Below are positions 8,491 to 15,878 of a stretch of 25,607 nt of DNA, piece after piece. Position 1 is the first letter of the stretch. Each line of letters starts with the position of its first letter. The notes under the pieces were generated by a model. It saw nothing but the letters and a program-made list of their open reading frames with translations, was not told the DNA's origin and searched no databases. The stretch spans positions 1 through 25,607 of the forward strand of contig JAFGEQ010000004.1 of NCBI GenBank assembly GCA_016931515.1. The letters run 5' to 3'. The position numbers were made by a program, and so were the translations under genes. The stretch comes from a candidate division CSSED10-310 bacterium. GTDB lineage: Bacteria > CSSED10-310.

Positions 8491-9110
8491 TGCAATTGAA
8501 TAGAACAATTTTATGCCTGGTGTTGAGTTTGATTGCGGGGCCGATGGTTTTCGCTGTCACCGAGACTCAACCGAGATTTGCGATGGGTCTCCGTTCAGGA
8601 TACTACCTGCTACCCAATTGGTCAGACACGTACGACGCTATCTATGACAACAGCGGTGAGATGATGTTGGGGCTGGAGTTTGGGTATCGCCTTACAGAAT
8701 CCCTTGAGATAGGTGTTTCCGCCGATATGATATCGGGAGACGGTGAGCGGGTATGGCCGGATGGATCGGGCAACTGGGAGGGAACGGGTGAATCTGTATC
8801 GTTCGATATAGTCCCGATAGTCATGTTTTCGAGATTCTCATTTTTGTGTGACTCAAATCTCTCGCCTTATCTGGGAATCGGCATTGGATACAGCTTCTTC
8901 AAAGAAACAGATGATGAATCATCCAGCGGGTTCGGTTTCCTCGGGACCGCTGGAATCCGGTGGAAACGATATTCTCCATTTGAACTGTTAGCTGAGGCTG
9001 AATATTCGACTTTTCAGGGTGTGATCGGAGAAGGTGATGCAAGCGAGTATTTTTCAGAGGACGATATCGGGGGTGTAAGCATCCGAATTTGCTTTCGATA
9101 TGTGTTGTGA
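8490..9110 (+). CDS. Small outer-membrane beta-barrel protein
   Basis: The 206-residue protein has a signal peptide (cleavage about after M-V-F-A, residue 22) and then alternating hydrophobic/polar strands separated by acidic turns, ending in I-R-I-C-F-R-Y-V-L with an aromatic close to the C-terminus. The pattern (M-G-L-R-S-G-Y-Y, L-G-L-E-F-G-Y-R-L, Y-L-G-I-G-I-G-Y-S-F-F, G-F-L-G-T-A-G-I-R-W-K) fits an eight-stranded OmpA/OmpW-like or OMP_b-brl barrel. No function can be given. The ATG overlaps the protease stop by one base, so the protease could act on, or be exported with, this protein; that link is inference. Confidence 0.75.
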   Translation: MQLNRTILCLVLSLIAGPMVFAVTETQPRFAMGLRSGYYLLPNWSDTYDAIYDNSGEMMLGLEFGYRLTESLEIGVSADMISGDGERVWPDGSGNWEGTGESVSFDIVPIVMFSRFSFLCDSNLSPYLGIGIGYSFFKETDDESSSGFGFLGTAGIRWKRYSPFELLAEAEYSTFQGVIGEGDASEYFSEDDIGGVSIRICFRYVL

Positions 9111-9130
9111 TCGAACGCTTCAAAAGGTAA

Positions 9131-9742
9131 ATGGCCATGAGTTGTCAGATCCTTGAAATTAATCCTGTTTTTCCGCAGCCACGGCGGATTCAACGCGTGG
9201 TTGAAAGTCTTCAAAATGGCGGTTTGATTGCATTTCCAACCGACTCGACTTATGGGATCGGATGCAACCTGTTCGATAAAATCTCGGTTGACAAACTCCA
9301 CATGATAAAAAATCGGGACAAACGCAAACCCTTTTCTTTTCTCTGTGCGGATCTGTCCAATTTAGCCCGTTACGCCAATGTCAGCACGCAGGCTTATAAA
9401 TTAATAAGGCGATTGACTCCGGGTCCATTTACATTTGTTCTCGATGCCACCCGGCTAGTACCGAAAATTCTGAGAACCAGTCGGGCGACTGTTGGCATTC
9501 GTGTACCGGATTATCCAATCTGCAACCAGATACTCCTGGCTTTGGGTAATCCGATTATATCGACCACTGCAAAGGATTATGATGGATTTCTGGCAGATCC
9601 CCGACAGATTAAAGATAAATATGGTGAGCATTTGGAAATTATAGTAGATGGCGGTCCCATTGTTCCGGGGTTGACAACCGTAATAGATCTGACGGGATCC
9701 GAACCGGTCATTATTCGTCAGGGGATTGGAGTTCTTGAATGA
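9131..9742 (+). CDS. YciO/Sua5/YrdC-family protein (threonylcarbamoyl-AMP synthase fold)
   Basis: The 203-residue protein spans a single YrdC domain: the I-A-F-P-T-D-S-T-Y-G-I-G-C nucleotide-binding stretch, K-R-K-P-F-S-F-L-C-A-D-L-S, P-G-P-F-T-F-V-L, V-G-I-R-V-P-D-Y-P, then P-T-like T-T-V-I-D-L-T and V-I-I-R-Q-G-I-G. The F-S-F-L-C-A-D-L-S and G-I-R-V-P segments look closer to YciO than to TsaC/Sua5. TsaC makes the threonylcarbamoyl-AMP used for tRNA t6A37; YciO's job is less settled. If the genome has no other TsaC, this one might fill that role. The start could be ATG 9131 or ATG 9137; both follow an AAAGGTAA stretch. Its end overlaps the next gene by 4 bp (ATGA). Confidence 0.85.
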   Translation: MAMSCQILEINPVFPQPRRIQRVVESLQNGGLIAFPTDSTYGIGCNLFDKISVDKLHMIKNRDKRKPFSFLCADLSNLARYANVSTQAYKLIRRLTPGPFTFVLDATRLVPKILRTSRATVGIRVPDYPICNQILLALGNPIISTTAKDYDGFLADPRQIKDKYGEHLEIIVDGGPIVPGLTTVIDLTGSEPVIIRQGIGVLE

Positions 9743-10581
9743 TGAAGCGCGAACCAATTGAGTCTGTGAAAAAGTTTCTTTATCCAGATCAGTATTTTCG
9801 ATTGGATGAGACTTCGGTTTTCAAGCAGCTGTTTTTGGAGAACGAGCCGGTCTGGACCGGTCTGGACCGGATAGAGAGTGTGATTAATTGTCATTTTAAA
9901 TCACTGGAGGTTCATGCACCTTTACCGGTTGGTTTCCATATACATGCCAGGAAAAACCGGGAGGGGTATCAGGAAACAATCGTTTCAATCGAGAAAGGAT
10001 TCTATGCCTCGGAAGACGTGATGTTTCCCGAGATTGGGATGTCGATCGGCTCAGGATCATCGATTGAGCCCGGTGTTGTAATAAAACCACCCCTGATGAT
10101 CGGGCGTAACACCGAAATCAGACAGGGCGCATATATCCGTGGTGGCGCTATTATCGGAAATCATTGTACGGTTGGTCACACCACGGAAGTCAAAACCGCT
10201 GTTTTCATGGATTATACGGAAGCCGGCCATTTCGCCTATGTCGGTGACAGCATTCTTGGACGCTGTGTCAACCTGGGTGCGGGAACCAAACTGGCGAATC
10301 TGCCATTCAGAACGCTCATCATGAAGGAGAGACAGGCTTTTGAGAACTTCAGTCTAAGAATTTCGGACATCAGATTACCGATTGATCGATCCAAACTGGG
10401 TTCGATACTCGGCGATGGTGTAGAAACCGGCTGTAACTCAACCTTGGCTCCCGGCACACTCATCGGTTCAGATTCATGGGTATACCCGTGTCTCTTTATA
10501 AGAAGCGGCTATTATCCGCCCGGATCGATAATAAAAAGTGATTGTATCAACCAGGTTCATCCTGCGAAACGCGTCCCCTGA
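9739..10581 (+). CDS. Left-handed beta-helix (hexapeptide repeat) protein, GlmU-C-terminal-like
   Basis: The 280-residue protein has about 85 non-repetitive residues, then hexapeptide turns (I-G-S-G-S-S-I-E-P-G-V-V-I, I-G-R-N-T-E-I-R-Q-G-A-Y-I-R-G-G-A-I-I-G-N-H-C-T-V-G-H). The segment H-T-T-E-V-K, H-F-A-Y-V-G-D-S-I-L-G, then N-L-G-A-G-T-K-L-A-N-L resembles the C-terminal acyltransferase half of GlmU and of sugar-1-phosphate nucleotidyltransferases. There is no nucleotidyltransferase domain, so it may be a stand-alone acyltransferase or a binding protein; the substrate is unknown. It is coupled to the YciO-like gene upstream (ATGA overlap) and the radical SAM gene downstream (TGATG overlap). 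A 10-bp tandem duplication (9851-9870) lies in frame in the N-terminal part. Confidence 0.8.
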   Translation: MMKREPIESVKKFLYPDQYFRLDETSVFKQLFLENEPVWTGLDRIESVINCHFKSLEVHAPLPVGFHIHARKNREGYQETIVSIEKGFYASEDVMFPEIGMSIGSGSSIEPGVVIKPPLMIGRNTEIRQGAYIRGGAIIGNHCTVGHTTEVKTAVFMDYTEAGHFAYVGDSILGRCVNLGAGTKLANLPFRTLIMKERQAFENFSLRISDIRLPIDRSKLGSILGDGVETGCNSTLAPGTLIGSDSWVYPCLFIRSGYYPPGSIIKSDCINQVHPAKRVP

Positions 10582-12482
10582 TGGTTCTGCATCCCGAGAA
10601 TTTATTCATCGCTAATCCGGATCTGCCCGGTGGCAGGGTCATCGTAAGACTTTTCAACTCGGGCAATATAGAGCGTTGGCGTCGCCCTGGAGCAGCGTTG
10701 TCAAATCTCAGGAGATTGAGCTCGATCTATCCAGTTAATCCGAGTGTGGATCCCCGGCAGGTAATGTGGATAACCGATAATGTGCGGAGCTTATCGGATG
10801 AAGCATTAACCGGAGGGAGTCCACTGATAGGGAGTATCGAAGCGCTTGACTTCCAGTATCCAGGCATCGACCCTTTGACGGTCGGGTGGTCCTACTCGTC
10901 GAATCCCCCGGAACAGTTAAGAAAACAGGGTGATATTGCGAGACGTATCACGATGTTGAATCTCCAGGATCAAAAGGATTCACGCTGGAGAAGCATGGGA
11001 TTACCCGTTGCAGCTCAATTGTTAACAGGTGCCCTTGAGAGCAAAGGTCATTCAACATGCCATATAAATGTGGATATGCATGCTATCGCTGTTGACGTCA
11101 TCCCTCCATGTGACTTCGTAGCCATTGGTGTGTACGAGGACTTTTTCCTCGAAACTCAGAAATGGGTCCGGGAAATCAAAGCCAAACGTAATGTGCCGAT
11201 TATCCTTGGAGGGCCGATGGTGACGCTTCAGCCGGACATCGTTGCTGCCCATTTGCAATCCGGGGCTGCGTTTCTGAAGGGTGAAGCGGAACAGACCTTT
11301 CCGAGTCTGGTTCGATGGTATCCGGTTGATCCGAACGATAACCTCCTAACATTACTGCATGAACTGTCTAATGTTCCTGGATTATTCGCCCAGGGTGAAG
11401 ACTGGTGGGTTTTGGGTCGATTCGATTCGCAGCCACGATTGACGGAATTCATGAACCTGGAAATCTCGACCCGCCATTTCTTGGAGGATAATGCGAACTC
11501 AGGTATTGAATATTCGACATCTCGCGGGTGCCCGCGATCCTGCAGTTTCTGCTCACATGTTCACGGTAAGGTTTTAAGGATGTATCCATTGGATTTGATC
11601 TCTAATCATCTTTCATCCTTTCGGAGTGCAATTGATCGCAGAGAAAAGGATGGCAGGGATGTGGACGCTTACACGGGTATCAATTTAAACGATGATGATC
11701 TTCTGATTGATTCCGATCGTGCATTGAAAATTCTCGAACTTTGCCGCGAACATGGTTTCAGGATTTGGGGCATACAAACATCCATAGAATCCCTGGCGTC
11801 CGAGCGAAGGCGACGCGATTTTTTTACGAAGATAGCAAGCCGGGATTTCTTTACAAATATGCAACCGTTGTTCTGGATAGGTACGGATGGATTTACCACT
11901 CCCAGATTAAAAAGACTTGGGAAAAAAGGAACTGTAGAGCAACTGAGGAAAATTTGTGATGATCTGGAGAATTTTGGATTTCGGGGTTATCATTACTGGA
12001 TCATTACTGATGCCGACAGTGACTGGCCGGATTTTATTGAAGAGTTGCAGACACTGAGAGATTTTGTTGAGCAGTATCCCAAATCGTTCCACATACTTCC
12101 GAACGCGGCTTCATTGATTCCATACCCGTCAACTGAGATATATAAACGGCGCAGGGTGGAGAGGAAACTAGATCAGATTGTATTGAAAAAACTGATTTGT
12201 CTTGAGAATTATCCGGAATTTGATTATCCGTTGGTTTTACATGAGCGACCTCTGAGTAGTTACCTTTATGCTCTTGTCGAACCGGATGCCAAGACACCGG
12301 AAAGAGTTCTGACGAATCCCCGGCAATTTCTGAAACTGATACGGGAGTTGCGGATAGATGAGGCATTGATGGAAGCGATGAGGATCATGATGATCGAGCT
12401 CGAAGATACTGATGAAGAACGGAGGAGAAAGGAACTGGAAGGACTCCGGAAACGTATCTTATCGGGATGGGCTTTCCACTGA
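10581..12482 (+). CDS. B12-binding-domain radical SAM protein
   Basis: The protein has 633 residues from the ATG at 10581, which overlaps the previous stop (TGATG). An N-terminal Rossmann-like domain of the cobalamin-binding type spans about residues 135-240 (G-L-P-V-A-A-Q-L-L-T-G-A-L-E-S-K-G-H, then F-V-A-I-G-V-Y, then V-P-I-I-L-G-G-P-M-V-T-L). A radical SAM domain has the cluster motif C317-P-R-S-C321-S-F-C324. A C-terminal helical part contains a charged D-T-D-E-E-R-R-R-K-E-L stretch. Such enzymes often do methylations or rearrangements at unactivated carbons; no specific reaction can be assigned. No DxHxxG cobalamin motif is evident, as is common in this class. An alternative TTG start at 10542 would overlap the upstream gene and has no better ribosome binding site. 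Confidence 0.85.
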   Translation: MVLHPENLFIANPDLPGGRVIVRLFNSGNIERWRRPGAALSNLRRLSSIYPVNPSVDPRQVMWITDNVRSLSDEALTGGSPLIGSIEALDFQYPGIDPLTVGWSYSSNPPEQLRKQGDIARRITMLNLQDQKDSRWRSMGLPVAAQLLTGALESKGHSTCHINVDMHAIAVDVIPPCDFVAIGVYEDFFLETQKWVREIKAKRNVPIILGGPMVTLQPDIVAAHLQSGAAFLKGEAEQTFPSLVRWYPVDPNDNLLTLLHELSNVPGLFAQGEDWWVLGRFDSQPRLTEFMNLEISTRHFLEDNANSGIEYSTSRGCPRSCSFCSHVHGKVLRMYPLDLISNHLSSFRSAIDRREKDGRDVDAYTGINLNDDDLLIDSDRALKILELCREHGFRIWGIQTSIESLASERRRRDFFTKIASRDFFTNMQPLFWIGTDGFTTPRLKRLGKKGTVEQLRKICDDLENFGFRGYHYWIITDADSDWPDFIEELQTLRDFVEQYPKSFHILPNAASLIPYPSTEIYKRRRVERKLDQIVLKKLICLENYPEFDYPLVLHERPLSSYLYALVEPDAKTPERVLTNPRQFLKLIRELRIDEALMEAMRIMMIELEDTDEERRRKELEGLRKRILSGWAFH

Positions 12483-12495
12483 GGTAGATATTACT

Positions 12496-14241
12496 ATGAC
12501 TAAATTGTATTCGACTGCTGGGCCGCTTGTACTGATATTACTGCTGATTGCCGGGTGCGCCGTGACTGTAAAAACAATCCCTTCAGATGTAACCACGAAC
12601 GGAAAGATAACGGGGGAAGATGTTTATTTCAGGATTTTAAAGGCGCACTATCTGAGTTTCTCCGGGCATGTTGATGAAGGATTGACGATATTCAGGGAAT
12701 CTCTGAAGGATTATCCTGATAACAGCGAATTGTTTTATCAATATGCAAAGTTTCTACTGGATCTCAGCTATCGGACTAATGATCAGCAGAATGCGGAAAA
12801 ACTGGTATCAACAGCACGGGATGCATTGATCAGATCGAGTGAACTGGATGATACGAATATCGTCGTAAAAACCTTACTTGCAGATGTCCGGATCGAATTG
12901 GGAGAGCTTGCCGAGGCTATCGATTTGCTTGAACGCATTATGGAAATGGATCCATCCAATCAGAAAGTGAAAACGGATCTGGCCAGATTGTATGTTCATA
13001 CGCATTCACCGGAAAAAGCTGTTCGATTGCTCAAACCTGTGATTGAAACCCAGGAACTGACGAACTATGAGCTTTTGAAAGTCTATGCTCTGGCGTGTGG
13101 AGAATCGAATTTGCTCGAGGATTCAATAGAGATGTACAAACGCTATCTTGCTTTATTTCCCGGCGAATTCGAAGCATCATATAATCTGTCTCTCTGCTAT
13201 TTTCGTTCCGGACAGTTTCTTCATGCCAATGAGATCCTGGAGCGATTAAAATCACAGGGTCAACTGACTTTGGAAGTCGCCGAATTGTACACGGATGTCT
13301 TGAAAGGTCTTGGTCGTGTGGAGGAAGCCATTCAACTTCTCCGGGAAATCAGCAAGAATCCGCGGTATGAAATTGGATCGTTCATTGAAATCGGCCAATT
13401 GTTACTCTCCAGTAATGATGCTGAATCAGCATACCAGTATCTGATCAAGGCTGTCATTAAAGCTCCGAATGATCGTAGAGCGACCTTCTATACGGCTGTT
13501 GCTCTCAACGAAATGGACAGATACGATGAGGCGATACGAATGCTGGATAATAATCTGGAAGATAAACCAATCTCCATCGCATCCGCAGATCTCGCTGTCG
13601 ATATTTTTCTGAGATTAAAACAGGTCAACTCTGTTCTTGCCATCTGTCAACGGTTGATAAATGAGCGCAGTAAGGACGTTCGTGTTTGGTTGATTGTCGC
13701 TCGAGCCTATGAGTCTCTTGACATGCCTGATAAAGCATTGGAAATTTTGACGCAAGGGACCCTGGAGTTTCCCCTGGACGTTTCCCTGAACATGGCGTTG
13801 GCCTTCCGTTTGGAGGAAAAGGGTGAGTGGAAAGAGGCGATCAGGATTGCTGACAAACTGTATTTACAGCACTCTGATTCTCCGGAAATTTCCAATTTCA
13901 TAGGGTACGTTTTGGCTGACCGAAATGAGGATTTACCGCGAGCGTTGAAGTTAATACAGGCTGCGGTGAGCATTGAACCGGAAAATTCAGCTTATCTTGA
14001 TAGTCTTGCCTGGGTCTATTTCCGGATGGGTCGCATGCAGGATGCTTACGAACAGATCAGTAAAGCTAATCAGTCCATGCCGGATGATCCCTTAATTATC
14101 GAGCATTTCATCAGAATCTGCATCGGAATGAATGTACTTGATGAAGCAGGAGAACTGCTTGATGGCGCATTGATCCGATTCCCGGATTCGCCGGGTCTGA
14201 ATGAATGTCGGGATTTACTGAACAATGCCTTTGATCAATAA
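12496..14241 (+). CDS. TPR-repeat lipoprotein
   Basis: The protein has 581 residues. The ATG at 12496 follows GAGGTAG (12481-12487) and gives a lipoprotein signal with lipobox L-I-A-G-C21; a longer frame from 12412 would run inside the radical SAM gene and hide the signal. The mature protein is almost all helical TPR units across about residues 45-575 (for example E-A-I-D-L-L-E-R-I-M-E-M-D-P-S-N, Y-D-E-A-I-R-M-L-D-N-N-L, D-K-A-L-E-I-L-T-Q-G-T). It is likely a periplasm-facing scaffold anchored to a membrane. In some deltaproteobacterial-type genomes a TPR protein of this kind precedes a LolB/DUF4292-like lipoprotein and ispE, as here. The 3' end overlaps the next gene by 17 bp. The partner proteins are unknown. 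Confidence 0.85.
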   Translation: MTKLYSTAGPLVLILLLIAGCAVTVKTIPSDVTTNGKITGEDVYFRILKAHYLSFSGHVDEGLTIFRESLKDYPDNSELFYQYAKFLLDLSYRTNDQQNAEKLVSTARDALIRSSELDDTNIVVKTLLADVRIELGELAEAIDLLERIMEMDPSNQKVKTDLARLYVHTHSPEKAVRLLKPVIETQELTNYELLKVYALACGESNLLEDSIEMYKRYLALFPGEFEASYNLSLCYFRSGQFLHANEILERLKSQGQLTLEVAELYTDVLKGLGRVEEAIQLLREISKNPRYEIGSFIEIGQLLLSSNDAESAYQYLIKAVIKAPNDRRATFYTAVALNEMDRYDEAIRMLDNNLEDKPISIASADLAVDIFLRLKQVNSVLAICQRLINERSKDVRVWLIVARAYESLDMPDKALEILTQGTLEFPLDVSLNMALAFRLEEKGEWKEAIRIADKLYLQHSDSPEISNFIGYVLADRNEDLPRALKLIQAAVSIEPENSAYLDSLAWVYFRMGRMQDAYEQISKANQSMPDDPLIIEHFIRICIGMNVLDEAGELLDGALIRFPDSPGLNECRDLLNNAFDQ

Positions 14242-14875
14242 ACCGGGCAGGTGGTTTCTTAAAATCAGCTGCTTATGGATAGGTATCTCATCTATCCTGA
14301 TGGGCTGTGCAAGGTTTAACCGGTATCAGATACACTCGGAATATCGATTCATCAGAGCCGCCGCGAAGATTAAGACATCCTCCCGTATCGTATCATCCAT
14401 GGTTACCGTCATTGTTCACAAAGATCACACTATTCGAATTGAGATGTCGGATCCAGTCGGTATAGCTCGAGGATATATTCTGGTCGATTCACGGGAAATC
14501 AGCCTGGTTGATTTGAGTGCAGGCTGCGGCCGTAGGATTCATGCCTGGATTGGGAAGTTAGCCAATGTCTGCGGTGTACCAATAACTTATCCTCGTATAA
14601 CTGAATGGATACTGCCATCGAAGTGGCCACAATCTCCGGTAACTTACCGGATTGCCCGCAAGGACCACCTCCAAATGGAGATCCTTCAGATACCCCCGTG
14701 TGATGAAACCCCGGGAAGGATTGTAATACGATTACCTCAGAAGGAGATGGAAGTAATATTGAGTTGGCTGGAAGATGTGGAAGTATCTGAACCTCTAAGT
14801 GAATTGCCTGCTCCGGCACTCCAATGGAATGAGTGCAACGGGCAGTCTTTTCCATTAACGGATGTGAAACAATGA
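14225..14875 (+). CDS. LolB/DUF4292-like outer-membrane lipoprotein
   Basis: The 216-residue protein has a lipoprotein signal (basic N-terminus, hydrophobic run, lipobox I-L-M-G-C28). The mature part is beta-rich: V-T-V-I-V-H-K-D-H-T-I-R-I-E-M-S-D-P-V-G-I-A-R followed by later strands and a T-E-W-I-L-P-S-K-W-P segment recalling the end of LolB-like half-barrels. LolB receives lipoproteins from LolA and inserts them into the outer membrane. Sequence similarity alone would be weak; the strongest support is position, since in E. coli lolB also precedes ispE and prs. It overlaps the TPR gene by 17 bp and ispE by 4 bp (ATGA). The alternative is a DUF4292 protein of other function. Confidence 0.6.
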   Translation: MPLINKPGRWFLKISCLWIGISSILMGCARFNRYQIHSEYRFIRAAAKIKTSSRIVSSMVTVIVHKDHTIRIEMSDPVGIARGYILVDSREISLVDLSAGCGRRIHAWIGKLANVCGVPITYPRITEWILPSKWPQSPVTYRIARKDHLQMEILQIPPCDETPGRIVIRLPQKEMEVILSWLEDVEVSEPLSELPAPALQWNECNGQSFPLTDVKQ

Positions 14876-15753
14876 TGACCGTGAAATCATATGCGAAAGT
14901 CAATCTTTTATTGGAAATATTGGGGAAAAGACAAGATGGGTTTCATGAACTGTATTCTCTCATGCAAACGATTTCTCTCCATGATTTGATGCATTTTCAA
15001 CGGTCGGATGACAATCTCATCAGCTTCCATTGTGTCGATGATGCGGCGGGGCGCGGGCCGGATAATCTGGTTTATAAGGCAGCCGAATTATTTTTTAATA
15101 CAACGGGTATAACAGGCGGAGTTCGGATCGATCTTGACAAACATATTCCGGTCGGAGCTGGATTAGGAGGCGGATCATCCAATGCTGCAATGACCTTAAA
15201 GGTGTTAAATATCATGTTTGACCAACCGCTGAATCGCTACCAATTATATCGTTTGGCTGCGAAACTCGGATCGGATGTACCGTTTTTTATAGAAGGTGGA
15301 ACAGCGATTGCCAGTGGACGCGGCGACCTGATATCGCCCCTGCCATTTATAGGCAAACTACTGATGCTGCTTATAAATCCGGGTGTTTTCGTGTCAACTG
15401 CAAGGGTATATTCGAACTTAAACTTGCTATTGACATCACCGAAGTGTCTCCATAATATACTGCCCGTTTTATCGACCGGTCGGATAACTGAACAGAACCT
15501 GGCTGGATTGATCCGGAATGATTTGCAGGACGCGGTTCTCCGGCTGTTTCCCGAGATTCAGTCGCTGGTGGATTGGTTGTCCGGCCATGGTGCTGCAGCA
15601 GCGTGTGTTTCGGGAAGTGGAGGAACAGTTTTTGGGCTGTTTCTGGATAGAGATACAGCCGACAAAGTATTGATTGAGGCACGGCGGGAATTTTATTGGG
15701 CATGCCTGACAAGTTCGGTTGAGGGAACGTACTGGAATACTGTCAGTGATTGA
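14872..15753 (+). CDS. ispE: 4-diphosphocytidyl-2-C-methyl-D-erythritol kinase (MEP pathway)
   Basis: The 293-residue GHMP kinase phosphorylates CDP-ME at the 2-hydroxyl using ATP, the fourth step of the MEP isoprenoid route. The signature P-V-G-A-G-L-G-G-G-S-S-N-A-A (ATP loop) is intact. The N-terminal S-Y-A-K9-V-N-L-L-L-E and L-G-S-D135-V-P-F-F supply the usual catalytic Lys and Asp. The C-terminal motif A-C-V-S-G-S-G-G-T-V-F-G-L is the third GHMP motif. The ATG at 14872 overlaps the upstream stop (ATGA); a longer frame from 14833 has no support. The stop lies three bases before tRNA-Gln. The next pathway enzyme, IspF, is encoded about 8 kb downstream in this window. Confidence 0.97.
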   Translation: MMTVKSYAKVNLLLEILGKRQDGFHELYSLMQTISLHDLMHFQRSDDNLISFHCVDDAAGRGPDNLVYKAAELFFNTTGITGGVRIDLDKHIPVGAGLGGGSSNAAMTLKVLNIMFDQPLNRYQLYRLAAKLGSDVPFFIEGGTAIASGRGDLISPLPFIGKLLMLLINPGVFVSTARVYSNLNLLLTSPKCLHNILPVLSTGRITEQNLAGLIRNDLQDAVLRLFPEIQSLVDWLSGHGAAAACVSGSGGTVFGLFLDRDTADKVLIEARREFYWACLTSSVEGTYWNTVSD

Positions 15754-15756
15754 TGT

Positions 15757-15828
15757 TGGGGCGTCGGCAAGCGGAAAGCCACTGGTTTTTGGTACCAGCA
15801 TTCGTAGGTTCGAATCCTACCGCCCCAG
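15757..15828 (+). tRNA. tRNA-Gln (anticodon TTG)
   Basis: The acceptor stem TGGGGCG/CGCCCCA, the D arm, the anticodon stem CTGGT/ACCAG with loop TTTTGGT (anticodon TTG) and the T arm GTAGG-TTCGAAT-CCTAC all fold. The discriminator is G and CCA is not encoded. It starts three bases after the ispE stop and is followed by a run of seven T. Confidence 0.97.
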
Positions 15829-15878
15829 TTTTTTTCTAGATCAATCCCAGTTATGATGATTTTCAAGGAGGCGGGGTT

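Noticed and set aside
9851-9870. Perfect 10-bp tandem repeat TCTGGACCGG in the beta-helix gene
   Set aside because: Two copies only, frame intact, too short to suggest more than a chance or old slippage event.
11077-11094. D-M-H-A-I-A in the radical SAM protein as a cobalamin DxHxxG motif
   Set aside because: The glycine is absent and the position after the first helix is wrong for the motif; many B12-binding radical SAM proteins lack it.
11797-11862. Short repeated R-D-F-F-T in the radical SAM protein
   Set aside because: Two nearby five-residue matches only; likely chance.
15821-15840. T-run after tRNA-Gln as an intrinsic terminator
   Set aside because: No separate hairpin precedes it apart from the tRNA itself; possible partial termination but not supported as a feature.
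15829-15857. TATGAT (15852-15857) as a prs promoter -10
   Set aside because: The only -35 candidate is a run of T, so the match is weak; read-through from upstream is as likely.
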